Below are positions 35,488 to 46,822 of a stretch of 64,000 bases of DNA, piece by piece. Position 1 is the stretch's first letter, and every line of letters begins with the position of its first letter. The notes beneath the pieces were generated by a model that was not told where the DNA came from, made no database searches, and was given only the letters and a program-made list of their open reading frames with translations. Source of the stretch: Apis mellifera (taxonomy: Eukaryota > Arthropoda > Insecta > Hymenoptera > Apidae); the NCBI RefSeq assembly GCF_003254395.2, contig NC_037643.1:2074501-2138500 (forward strand), given 5' to 3'. Made by a program: the position numbers and the translations under genes.

Positions 35488-36759
35488 ATGCCAGAAATTG
35501 TCTTAAATATTAGTCAATTAGACTTTCCGGACGATGAAAATATCACTGTGACGAACCTGGTAAAACATTTTATACAAGACGCACGCGTGTATCAAAACGC
35601 GAAAAACGGTTTTTCTTCCTTAACATCGGAAGTCCTACCCTCGCACGTCCAGCAACAGCATCCGGTAATTTTCTCCCAAAAAAATTTGTCGATTTTTGCG
35701 CTTCTGGATCAATTCACGGAAACTTTGAAGAATTTTGATCGCGCGAAATATTATCTATCTAAATTGGAAATATCGGAGGAACTCTCATCTGATGCCGTGA
35801 AGATTTTTACAAAAATATTAGACACGATAACATTGGACGAATGGCGAGAACGAGCATTGGAATTAGCTCGCGACCCATTGTTTTCCGAGAGAAATATCCA
35901 CAAGTTGTTAGAAGAGCAGGCTAATGATTTAAGGAATTTTTCATCGAATAATATTTCTGAGGACGTGGAATCATTCAATTCATCGATCATCAAAAAGGCG
36001 CTTCTATTCTCTTTAATAGCATATTCGTGCGTGACTAAACGAATCATAGAATCCTATATAGAACGTATTGTCGATCCGATAGGATTGGTGCAACCAGTAA
36101 TTATCCGGGCAAGGCTATTTTTTCAAAAAGTGTGTGCAAAGTGTAATGAATGGAATGATTCGATCCCTTTCGAAATGTATCCCAAATGGGTCTTGTTTCA
36201 ATCAGATTTAAAGAATTTGTCAGTTTTCAAATTTTCTATGGTGGAAATAACCAATAAGAAAAATATAGAATTACACGGCTTTTTCAAGGTCTTCTCCTCG
36301 GAAGCTTACGGAATATGTGTTTATTTGCGCTCGTCTATAGAAGGGGATAAACGGATACGGCTATTCCGCGCTAAATTCAGAATAATTCCTCAGAATTCCA
36401 CTAAGTTTTCCAAATTTTATGTTGCACAGTTACTATCTGAATTGATGTTAGAATGTAAAACTGACGCAAATGTGGAGACTTGCAATTGTTATTATTGGTC
36501 GGAATACACCGATGTAGTTGCACAGATAAAACGATTGTCCAACATCAACATCACAGAAAATGATAAGGAAATAATTGAAAAAATACTAAATATATCCCGT
36601 CCTGAGGCATGGCGTGGGATAAATCCAATCGATAATCCGGCCAATCTCGTATCTGGTGGCGCGAGTGCCAAATCTTTAGAAACTAATTCTCTGTGGTGGT
36701 CAGGACCCGCTTGGTTAGCACTGAATGCCCAAGAATGGCCTGTTTTAAATGAAGAATAG
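35488..36759 (+). CDS. Chimeric BEL/Pao-derived ORF, copy 2 (423 aa, fullest version)
   Basis: It has the same architecture as the copy in unit 1 but keeps its C-terminus in frame. Residues 1-170 are unrecognised; the linker reads VTKRIIESYIERIVDPIGLV (about 182-201); the RNase H-like region has ELHGFFKVFSSEAYGICVYL (261-280), AQLLSEL, YYWSEYTDV (335-343), and the end signature NPANLVSGG (383-391) with SLWWSGPAWL (401-410). Positions expected to be catalytic acids are Lys267, a lost Glu, Glu339 and Asn386, so this is a catalytically dead RNase H fold at best. The Lys is shared with copy 1, so inactivation came before the duplication. The ATG context (GCAAAATGCC) is kept in both copies. Host function is possible but unproven. 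Confidence 0.72.
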   Translation: MPEIVLNISQLDFPDDENITVTNLVKHFIQDARVYQNAKNGFSSLTSEVLPSHVQQQHPVIFSQKNLSIFALLDQFTETLKNFDRAKYYLSKLEISEELSSDAVKIFTKILDTITLDEWRERALELARDPLFSERNIHKLLEEQANDLRNFSSNNISEDVESFNSSIIKKALLFSLIAYSCVTKRIIESYIERIVDPIGLVQPVIIRARLFFQKVCAKCNEWNDSIPFEMYPKWVLFQSDLKNLSVFKFSMVEITNKKNIELHGFFKVFSSEAYGICVYLRSSIEGDKRIRLFRAKFRIIPQNSTKFSKFYVAQLLSELMLECKTDANVETCNCYYWSEYTDVVAQIKRLSNINITENDKEIIEKILNISRPEAWRGINPIDNPANLVSGGASAKSLETNSLWWSGPAWLALNAQEWPVLNEE

Positions 36760-36866
36760 ACTCAATATAGAATAATATAGAATAATAGATTGTAAATTTT
36801 AAAAATCTGCTTCACATTTGCCACATATCTCTCAAGATCCTTTTATTAATTGTTTGCGATATATTC

Positions 36867-37019
36867 AGAGGATTATGCAGGAGAATATTTTCAGATAATG
36901 GAACAAATTTCGTAGGCGATATTCGAAGGGCTATGCATTCTGCTAACGCAAATAGAATCTTTCCGATTTATTCTAAATCTTTTGACTCGGGATTGATTTC
37001 CCGATCGGCGATGCATTGA
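36867..37019 (+). pseudogene. BEL/Pao integrase fragment, copy 2
   Basis: The 51-codon stretch RGLCRRIFSDNGTNFVGDIR runs on to a TGA stop. It is equivalent to the fragment in unit 1 and ends at the corresponding place, so the truncation was already present before duplication. Confidence 0.8.
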
Positions 37020-37570
37020 CAACGAGAGATCAAATTGGCCGATAATCAGTTAATTCGGCAAATGTTCGAGCATTTCTGGCTGGAGCGAAGAATATTCACA
37101 CCAGAGGAAGAAATGAGACAAGGCGAATCATTATCGAAGCAACGATCAAGGAGAAGTTTACTTGGCTTATCTGGATAACAGAGAGCTGTGGAAATTGTAG
37201 AAACATTTGGAAGAAGTGCCAGCAATTTCAAAGTATTGAGGACAAAGCTGGGATTTGTGAAGCAATGAAGCATGGGTTTTCAAGCTAGAGTACCATTTAT
37301 TTACTCAAAGTTTATATAATGATATATAAATATAATAATATAAACGATTATAGTTCTATAGACAATAAATTATGATACTTAATTTTTTGAAAAGTAGCAT
37401 TAATTACCATATTTGTGTTATAATATCCAAAATCGTTCATTTTTCTTTTGTTTAGCAAGGATGAAGTAAATATAATATTAATAATAGATAATAATAGATA
37501 AAGTAAAAAGTGTATAAATTTTCGTTTCTTTTAATTTTATCATAAATATAATTTTATAATGTCAAATAGA
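37020..37570. other. Retroelement-derived tail, unit 2
   Basis: It corresponds to 28370-28910 in unit 1. A minus-strand frame of 75 codons at 37046-37273 is open here but broken in unit 1, so it is not treated as a gene. Confidence 0.4.
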
Positions 37571-38107
37571 CAAATATTTTAAATTACAAAATATATAATT
37601 TAATGTTCTGTGAAAAAATTAAATTCGAATTAAATGAATTTTTCTTTTAAATAACGTTCAAATACTTTCATGAGCCACTGCAAGATAAATGTTATTTCTT
37701 TATATTTAAGTATTCAGTTCAGATTTGGACATTATTAAAATAAATTATTTGAAAAATTAAAAAATTTTTTAAATTATTAAAATAATATATTATCTTATAT
37801 TATATAAAATAATCATGTATTAATTTCTTTGAATATATAAATAATTTTGTTTGAAATTTTCAAATAAAATCTTAAATATTCTTTAATTCTATTAACCCAT
37901 GCTTCTGAAGATTTTTTTAGATTTTTATAACGTCTCATATAAATTGGGGATATATAAGTATATTCTATATAAATTAAATATTTAAAATGAAGTCTTATTA
38001 TTATAAAATAATTATAAAAAATAAAATGATATTTGTGAAATAAAAATAATAAAATACATATCTGAAATAATGCATTATGTTTCATACGATTATTTATTAA
38101 TTATCTT
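37571..38107. other. Block unique to unit 2 (about 540 nt)
   Basis: Unit 1 runs directly from ATGTCAAATAGA to ATAAATAAACTATTTAAG, while unit 2 has about 540 nt of AT-rich DNA in between. No terminal repeats or ORF were recognised, so insertion here or deletion in unit 1 cannot be told apart. Confidence 0.6.
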
Positions 38108-38739
38108 AAATAAATAAACTATTTAAGATAAGATAATTAATAGATAATAGATAATAAATGACCAATCCTATATACAATTATAAAACAATATTTTATACTT
38201 AAGTTTAACTCTGAAATAAACATAATCTCAAAAATATTGAATTTTTTGATAAAGAATTGTCTTTTTATATTTATATTTAAAGCATAAACTTTCATAAGTT
38301 GGCGTATCTTTGACATAATAATGCAATAGATTGTATAATAATAATGAAAATACCTTGAGTGAAATATATCTTCAATGAATTTCTTTTGATAAAATCTTTT
38401 TATCTTTTTCTTGATAAAGACACATGAATAACTTCCATACATGAGTATATATTGAAATGGAAATGTAATTATGTATATTTATTTTTTTAAAATTAAAAGA
38501 TTTAATGTTAAATGTATTCAATCTTAAAATATAAGTTAAATTGTAAATTTAAAAATTAAAAATTTACATTTTTAAATTATTACTACTCTACTCTAATACT
38601 AAAATTATTGTATTTTAAAAAAAGACATTAAATTGCAAATATATAGATTAATTATGGTTATAATAATTTATATAAAATTTATTATTAGAAAGAATATTAA
38701 ATTAATTATTAGAAATATTAATGATAGTATTAGTGATTA

Positions 38740-39260
38740 TTTGTACGTGAAATTGGTACTTATGATTGTTATCTATCGTTAAACATCTCTGTCGATCATC
38801 TTCAAAGATTTGGATGGTAGTTATCATTTCGGAGCCTGGCATTGGAGTTATTTTATCTTGCTTATTTTCAGAATGGTATAACGATGAAAAGCTTCGTTCA
38901 AATTTATGACAGGATGTTCAATTGTGATAGTAGATATTTCGTGTGACCAGTATAATATGTCGATAGAACAGCATTTGATGTTTGCTTTATTCTCCTTGGC
39001 TCGAGAATTATGCACGTTAGAATTTATAACTGGAATTATGTAAAACGTATGATAATTTGGTGGGAAGCTTGCAGTGTTCGTTGAAACTTTCCCTCGATAA
39101 AATTAGGATACAGTTACTTGTTCTCATTGTCCAAAAATTTAACAAGTTGCTCCACGATCGAAATTTGTTAGGACGAAACGAATGTCCGTAAACAATAAAA
39201 ATCAATTTTGCGAGTGTAATGTTGCAAATGAAGAAAAAGAATGATGTTACATATAAAATT
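38740..39260. promoter_or_regulatory. Highly conserved non-coding block between duplication units (copy 2)
   Basis: Partner of 32490-33000. Landmarks are CGGAGCCTGGCATTGGAG and GCTCCACGATCGAAATTTG. Function unknown. Confidence 0.3.
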
Positions 39261-40992
39261 TATCTATTAATAAGAATATATATTTGTTTTTGTTTATTAA
39301 ATAGGTTCAATCAAATCCAGAATATGATTAAGAAGAATATCGGTAAATATTTATCAATGAGATATATCTCGATTATTTTTTAATATCTTGTCCATTATTG
39401 AGCCAGTGAAGCCATTACTGAATAGTGAACATAAATTTAGTTGGCAGTTATTCTTATTAAAAACGTTATTAATTTAATCTAATTTAACTCAAATTATAAA
39501 TTAAATAAATTTTTGTTTATTATTTAATTAATTTATATTAATTCTAGTTTAAATTTCACCAAAATTCATTCAAAAATTCATTGTGTTAGTCAATTTAATA
39601 ATTTATGTATTGAATTTGAACTACTTTCCAATTGTCCGTGATAAATCTGATAAAAATTAACTTAACCTAGCTTAATTTAAACTATTTCGAAGAAACGTTT
39701 GTTAATAATTTTTTAACATTCATCGCCAATAAAATTTTCACAACGCAACTAAAGTGGTGACCATTTATTGATCATTATATTGAAAAATAATTAAGATTGA
39801 AAGGTGATATTTTTTTGTAAATAATTACCTCAAGTGTCTTATTATCATTTGGGATAATGGTAGGTATTTTATTTAAAAGATATTTCTCTTCAAAACGATA
39901 TTTGAATTCTTTGTGTTTGACTAAGAATTTTAAATTTTTTAAAGAAAATAATAATACGATTTATTTTTTAAAGTTATACGAAAGTAGATTTTTATTGAAA
40001 ATGTTTCAATAAATCATTTCATATTAAATTACAGATTTGTATAAATGTTTTATAATTTTTCAAATATACTCAAGGATCAAATTATATAACAAATATTTTA
40101 TTGTACATCTTTTATTTTATCCTTTTGTATGATGTTCCTATTTTATGATTGACTCTATTTCTCTACGATGGAATATAAAATATAGATTTATTTTGACGAC
40201 GATTTCCGTATATTGTACACATTTATATATCATCGTTACGAGTTAAAAATCTAATAACAATCGATTTTCTATATTCTTTTTCTATACGAATTCTATTCTT
40301 ATGATTCACGAAACAATCGCTGAATATTAAGTATTGGTCTTCATAAATGATACATGAAATTGGTTGTAGTTATGATGTGATTGTAAATTTGGAAAAGTTA
40401 TTGGATATGGAATATTAACTGTTATTAATGGAATTTTTTTTTTCATAAAAATGAGAATTGATCCACAATTGAACATAGTTATTTATTCCTGAATTTGATC
40501 TTTTATTGTTCTATGCTGATTTAAATTGAACTTTTACATTTACTTATATTAGATAAATTATTTATTAATCTTTATTTTAATTTTTCTGAATATATGAATA
40601 ATTTTATCGAAATTTTCTTCTAGCTTTTTTTAAAGAAGAAATTTGAAATAAATACAATTAATCATAATTAATCTAATTTCAAAATTGTACATCTCATAAA
40701 ATTCCAAAGTTTTATTCAATCATATGCTGTAACCTGGTTTTAGAAGGCTCATATCTTCTCATTCTCCTATCGGGAATTAACATGTATACATATTTAATCT
40801 TCGTTCGACACGTTTCGAAACGAATATTAAAACTATTTACATAATCAATCTTGATTATAATAATGCAAAATATGGACGGAATAAACAAATTAACGACTAG
40901 CTAGAATTATTGCGGTTAATAAAAATCTCCTACGCAGGTATAGATAAGGTATCTATTCGTTTCACAAGCCTCAGTTACATATTACATATATA

Positions 40993-41420
40993 GGGTGTCT
41001 CACGAATCTGGACTAATTTAATAATTCCATTGGAAAAGAAAAAAAATTTCAAGCTTTGTTTTCGAGTGAATCAAATTTAAAAATTTTTCGAGTAACTCTA
41101 ACTAATTTTCAATTTGATTAATGAGAAAAATGAAGATAAATAAATTTTGTTTATTTATTTATTTTTTTTTGTTTCGGTTTTTTTAAAAAAAAATAAGAAT
41201 TTAAACGATAAAATTTTTTCCTATATTTTTTGTTTATATTTTCACGAATAAGCTTTCTATTCGATATTTCATTTTCGTATCTAATCAGCCAATTTCATTC
41301 GTATTTAAAAAATTTTTCGGATTTATCCACTCAAAGAACGAAGCTTCAAAAAAAGAAGAAAATTTTATCCTTTCATTTTGATTTATTATTATTAAATGTA
41401 GAGTCAGTCCATTTAGTTGT
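40993..41420. mobile_element. MITE-like element with TATAGGGTGTCTCACGAAT end (family A relative)
   Basis: The left end AGGGTGTCTCACGAATCTGG and inner motifs (TCGAGTGAATCAAATTTAAA, ACTAATTTTCAATTTGATTA) have approximate reverse complements in 41280-41410 (CAGCCAATTTCATTCGTATT, AAATGTAGAGTCAGTCC). Such AGGGTGTC... termini are typical of small mariner-type elements in bees. The right border is approximate. Confidence 0.45.
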
Positions 41421-43300
41421 CCATAGTTCACTAGAGTATACTGTATACATATCTATAAATTTTCGTTATCGAGCAACTTTGAGAATTACATCGATACGAG
41501 AATAATGGCACTGATTGAGGACCATCTATTTTTCAATTTCATGTTTATCTTATTGCCAGAATTACCTCCCTCGTAAAGTTTTATCGTTACAAATATTCAT
41601 CAATGTGCGAAATGGAATGGTGTGACTGATACAAATAGAATTTTCGAAATTTTTACTCTTATCGAATAAAAAAAATAAATGAAGTAAAAATTTGATTTCC
41701 AGGATAATTCAAAAAGTGAAATATTATTAATAAATTGAATTGATATCCTATGAAATAAACATAAACTAGCAATGCAAATTATACAATTTGTATATAAATG
41801 TATTTTGATTTCGAAGAAATTATAAGAATATTGAAGATCATTGAATATGCATGTATAGCAAATTTTGGAAATTCTATTTATTTCTATGAATAGAAAAACG
41901 TGATAATTTATTTATCAAACATGATATAACTATACTAATGCAATATATAACAATAACAAATAATGAATCTGAATATATTATTTTCATTTAAAATTATTAT
42001 AATAATTTATTAATAGTTGAACAATAATAATTTCAATATTATTTATTATTATATAATATTAATATAATTAATGAAATTTATTGTAATAACTTATTAAAAT
42101 AAAATTATTAAAAATCAAAAATTTGATTTCATACATGAAATTTTGTTTGAGCAATCAAATTTTGTTATCAACTTCTTTGGGTTGAGCTAAATTAAAAAAT
42201 TCCAAAGTTTCAAAAGAGTTTCAAAAATTAATATATAAATATAATAATAAACGTAGGTGTATGAAATTAGAATGCTTGTTTTCATGCTTGAAAGTTTTTT
42301 ATTTCCATGTAATTTAAAACTTTTTGAAACTGTAGATTGATATAAAATTTATTGAACGAAGAAAATTTTTTATTTAAATCGATCGAAAGATTATAATAAT
42401 CAATTCAAAGAATAATTATATTATCGAATGGATATTTTTCTCTCAATATATTAAATTGAATATTCTATATTAAACTTATTTGTTCTACGAATATAGAATA
42501 TAAAATATTGAAAAAAAGCGATTCGTTCTTCAACCATATACGTGGTTCGTGATCAAAGGATTAATTGTTTGCAACTTTATAAATATTGTCAACTTTAGTT
42601 AACAACAAACTTTTTATTTTGTTGTAAAATATATGAACGTATCAACACATTATATAGATTTTTTTCAATCGATATTTTTTATTTAAGTCCTTTTTTTTTT
42701 TATGAAAAAATTAAAATATATTCAAACAAGGATTAATCACAATTAATTTAAAAGAATTGTATTCCATTTTTATCTTATTTTCGCGTATAAGATATAATAA
42801 TTTTATATTTAAATAAAAATTAATCAGATTTTTTTCGTGTTTGTCAAATTTTCAAACTTCATTTTCTTAAAAACGAATAAATATTTGTAATTTTTACATT
42901 TTTATCAAATCTTTTGCACTTTCTCTTGATCTCTTTTTCTACATGACCAACATACTTGATGCTTACATAACGATTCAAACATTTCAATTAAATATTTATT
43001 TTATAATTTTATAATTATTTATAAATTTATATTTATCTAATTATAACACAAAATTTTCAAAAACTTTATTATATGTCACGTTAATAAATAAAATTATGCA
43101 TATTTGGACACGATTTAAGTCGATCAATGTAGCATCAATTATTTCACGATCCATTAAAAAATTGACCTTATCTCGGGTCGTGACCTATAAGTTGAAACGT
43201 TATTCAATAAACACATCTTTCGTTGCAACATTTATTCATTGATTGATCCAAGCTTTTATTTACCAGGAGACAAAAAGAATTCTTTTTTTTTTCTTTTTTT
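41421..43300. other. AT-rich non-coding stretch
   Basis: No gene, exon or element recognised. Confidence 0.45.
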
Positions 43301-43309
43301 TCCCCCCCT

Positions 43310-43640
43310 CCTGATGATGACTTCGCGCCAGCAGGGTTGACTCTGTTTCACAGAGAATCTGTTAACTGAAAGTCCGGCACAAAGACGAGTAACCGTATAC
43401 AAAAGCACTGCTGGGAATTTCTAAATGGGTCGCAGCTTTTCTGATTGAGCTTTCCTTCAATGGCCAGCACACGGTTTGCTCACCTTTCATACCTTCTTTC
43501 ACGCTCTCTCATTGTGATCACTTCGAGTGAAAATGATTTCTTAGCCTTTGCAATACGAGGCGTAAAACGAAGCCTTCCTTATCTCTCTTTCATCACTCGT
43601 GCATCAGTCGTCGCAAAAGATATCGTCGAAGAAATGTAAC
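43310..43640. promoter_or_regulatory. GC-richer island, candidate regulatory element
   Basis: A 330-nt island (CGCGCCAGCAGGGTTGACTC, AAAGTCCGGCACAAAGACG) carries an open frame of about 60 codons from an ATG at 43460 (MASTRFAHLSYLLSRS...). It has no recognised domain and no consensus donor. Regulatory DNA or a short exon are both possible. Confidence 0.25.
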
Positions 43641-46320
43641 AACTCTACTCGATTTAATCTTTTTTTCCCTCTCCACTTGTTTCGCATCTTTTACCTCAAT
43701 AGCGATTTCAAGCTTTGGTTTTTATTTGGTTTTTATTTAAACGAGATATATCTTATAGGTTAGGAACAATTACTTTCAAGTTGATTTTTTTTTTTCAATG
43801 TTTTTTTTCGTGTACTAAATTATTAGCGGTCGTTTAAATTGGAATATTATAATTTATATAATACAGTAAGAATAGAACGTTATATTAGTTCTTTGTATAA
43901 TATAGTATACAATATATATTGTAACCATAGTTTAGTTACAATAAATAAACAATATCATTCGTCATGTTGTATATAAGAGATTATTAAATTTTAAATCTGC
44001 TTTTGAATTTCTCTGTGACCATCTGTGAAGGATATGTTTGATTATAAATTAAATATATAATTTTTAAATAACTGTTCAGTTCAAGTTAATTCAAAAAAAG
44101 ATGATTACGTTCGAGTGATAAAATAATTAACGAAGAAAAATCATTTGTTCATTTAAATGAATTAAAATATAATCATCCGTTTAAAGGTAACATTTAAGTC
44201 AAATAAAATGTATCATCCAATGCTTAAATATTCTATTCGAATAATATGAAACTCTGTTATCTTTAAACGAATATTCTTATTATCAGCCAATATTCTTCAC
44301 AAGTCATAGCATCTCAGTAATCGAACTCAAAAACGAGCAAGGAATATTGAAATACTCTTTAAGTTGCATTAAAATTTAAAAATGTATAACGAACTGTATA
44401 CATTTATTTTCGAGATAAATTATAATATCTGCGAAAGAAGAAGGATCCATCAGAATCAGAGTTTCTTTGTGAATAATAGAACGTTAGGAGATGTTTCTTT
44501 TCCCTAGAAATAGAGTTTAAGAAGGAAAAGAGTTTTCTTTCTAAGTTGGAAAGTTTTTTTGTCTTTCCCCTCTCCCCAAGTTTGATTTTCTTTTTTTCCG
44601 CAAAATTAAATTTCATTAATAATAAGTAACTTAATTGTCTCCTTTTCTCCTTCTCTCCTTTTTTTTTTTTTCTCTTTTCGTCGATTTTTACCAACGAATC
44701 TTCCTCCTCCATTCATAATGAAATTAATGCAGCTCTTTTCGCGATTCGTGGATACAACACCCTTGCCTCGCGAAAGGTCAAGGGTCAAAATACCGAGAAT
44801 TTTCATTCTCGTGTTAACTCGTTCGTTCGATAATATCTTAATTGCGAATGCTTTGTGGGATTAATTAGCGGTTAATTGGAGAAAATTATACCAAGACGTG
44901 AAGGTTTTTTTTTTTAAATTAGATCTTAGAGGATCTGTGAATTCGTATCGTGGCAATTCTTCATTAGGAAAGCAATTTTTGATATTGTGATGTGTGAATA
45001 GTTTTCCAATTAATTTTTGTGGCTAATTAAACTTGTACTTTAGAAGCTAGTTTTTTTTAAAATGAATTGAATTGAATTCAATTTTTTATATACATAAATT
45101 TGTTTGGTTAGTTTAAATTTCTGGACAGAAATGTTAGAAAGGGTTGATATATAGATCATTTAGAAATAAGAAATATATCTCTGTGTCCTAAGACTAAATC
45201 TTGATCTTTTTTGATCGATTTTATCGTCGATCATTTCTATTGATATTTCTAGTGATCAATTATTATAAAAATTAAAATCAATTGCTGAAGAATAGATTTT
45301 ACACGATGGAACGCAAATAATAAAATCAATAAAAATGTTAAATTGTTTCTCTAATATTCTCTTTGATCATTTTTATCTTCCATACATGATTCGACTATTT
45401 TCTCTTATTAATAAATCAAATTGTAAACATGAATAATATAGTCAAAATAATTATGAATATATTTTTCAAGTTACAACAGAATTGCATTAATTTGATCAAT
45501 CAAATTTTATCGATACTTTTGATTCTGTTTTATCAAACAGTGTTCTCGACAACATGCAGCGTAGATAATGTATATACAAATTGCACGAATTTGTTTCATT
45601 CGACATACGAGAAAGCATATTTCATTTACATTTCGCATAAAATTACGTATTCCTTTTGAAAAATCAAGTAATCTGAAAAATTATTTTATAAATCACATTA
45701 TGCATGTATCTTATACAGGATATTCTAAAAGTCAAATAATATAGTTTAACTTAGATTTGGTTATCTTCTTTTATCTCAATCTTCTTATATTGATTATGTT
45801 CAACTGGTTTCTTTTAATGATGTATTCCAGATGTCAACAAATTTTTAAATTCTCAATATATTTTCATCTTTTTACAATTTTACTTTTTGAAATTAAATTG
45901 TACAAAGGATTGATAAATTTGAACAATTCTCATGTAATACGAATATTTCTATTACACTATTTTTTGTTAACATTTCCAACATATTCGCTTGATTTTTATT
46001 AGTTTTATATTTTTAAATATTTTAAATCATTTAACACGATTTTGATACAACATGAACTGTATTATTATACAACTCTTTCATAAATCATTATTGATTTACA
46101 CAGGTGAGGAAAGAAACTGATTTTTATCTTGAAACGATGATATCTCTGATTTTCATGTTCCAAAAAATTCAATATAAATATCTATAAAAAAAAAAAATAA
46201 GTATCCATTAATCTTTTTATGATTCGTTTATTATCTTATCATTATCTTATAGTATTAGCTGTATCATTTTAGAGAATAGAATCAGTAAATTTTCATTATC
46301 AATAATAATTTAATTCATTT
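43641..46320. other. AT-rich non-coding stretch
   Basis: No exon recognised. A balanced patch lies at 44690-44830. TACAGGATATTCTAAAAGTC at about 45715 resembles a transposon tip, but no partner end was found. Confidence 0.4.
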
Positions 46321-46336
46321 TATGATTCTTCTTTTT

Positions 46337-46362
46337 ATATATATATATATATATATATATAA
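46337..46362. repeat. (TA)n microsatellite
   Basis: An uninterrupted TA dinucleotide run of about 26 nt. Confidence 0.9.
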
Positions 46363-46711
46363 ATTTCACGCTATTTATTCGAAATTATTCTATTCCTCAT
46401 CTCTTAATTCCTTGTGGACAATCGTGGATTCGAGTCGAAAGTCCATTCGATCGAATAAAGCTTTCGAGAACCCGGAAACCTTTTATCCCAATGAGGGCGT
46501 GCATTTTTTTTTCTCTCTCTCTCTTTTTTTTTAGACGTTTATTGAATAACAAAGGAAAGAGAATGGTTGCCGGCCGTGTGAACGTTAATTCGAATGAATA
46601 TTCACGAGGTGAAATGTAGAGTTGGGGAAGTCGAGGTATTCCGGGGTCGTTCGAATCCCACGTCGACCGTTATCGGTTAATGAAACTCCTTCTTCCTGCT
46701 GCTTTTTCGAC

Positions 46712-46785
46712 ATGGAGATTGCCAGAGGATTTTATTGCATGCACATGAATTCGAATCAATTTCTGGAATGGGAAACGGTGCACGG
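46712..46785 (+). CDS. Candidate alternative start exon
   Basis: An ATG with G at -3 and G at +4 opens MEIARGFYCMHMNSNQFLEW, then ETVH plus two bases (GG), followed by GTGCGT, a usable donor at 46786. The exon ends in phase 2, like the candidates at 13517 and 29876, and fits the acceptor at 57089. It lies in a GC-richer island (46430-46820) that may include its promoter. No family recognised. It could be a chance frame in conserved non-coding DNA. Confidence 0.33.
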
Positions 46786-46822
46786 GTGCGTACAATTGAT
46801 ATTCACGAGCCCTCTTGAATAA

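Larger units (their letters stand above)
34722..40517. repeat. Segmental duplication, unit 2
   Basis: This is a direct copy of 26532-34240, about 8.2 kb away at the left edge and 6.3 kb at the right, the difference being due to large indels. It starts with about 37-50 nt of the family B right terminal repeat (CATCGTTTTAATGTCTAGAA) and ends near CTGAATTTGATCTTTTATTG. Confidence 0.9.

Noticed and set aside
37046..37273. 75-codon minus-strand frame behind the integrase fragment
   Set aside because: The equivalent in unit 1 is broken, the sequence is decayed retroelement DNA, and no domain is seen.
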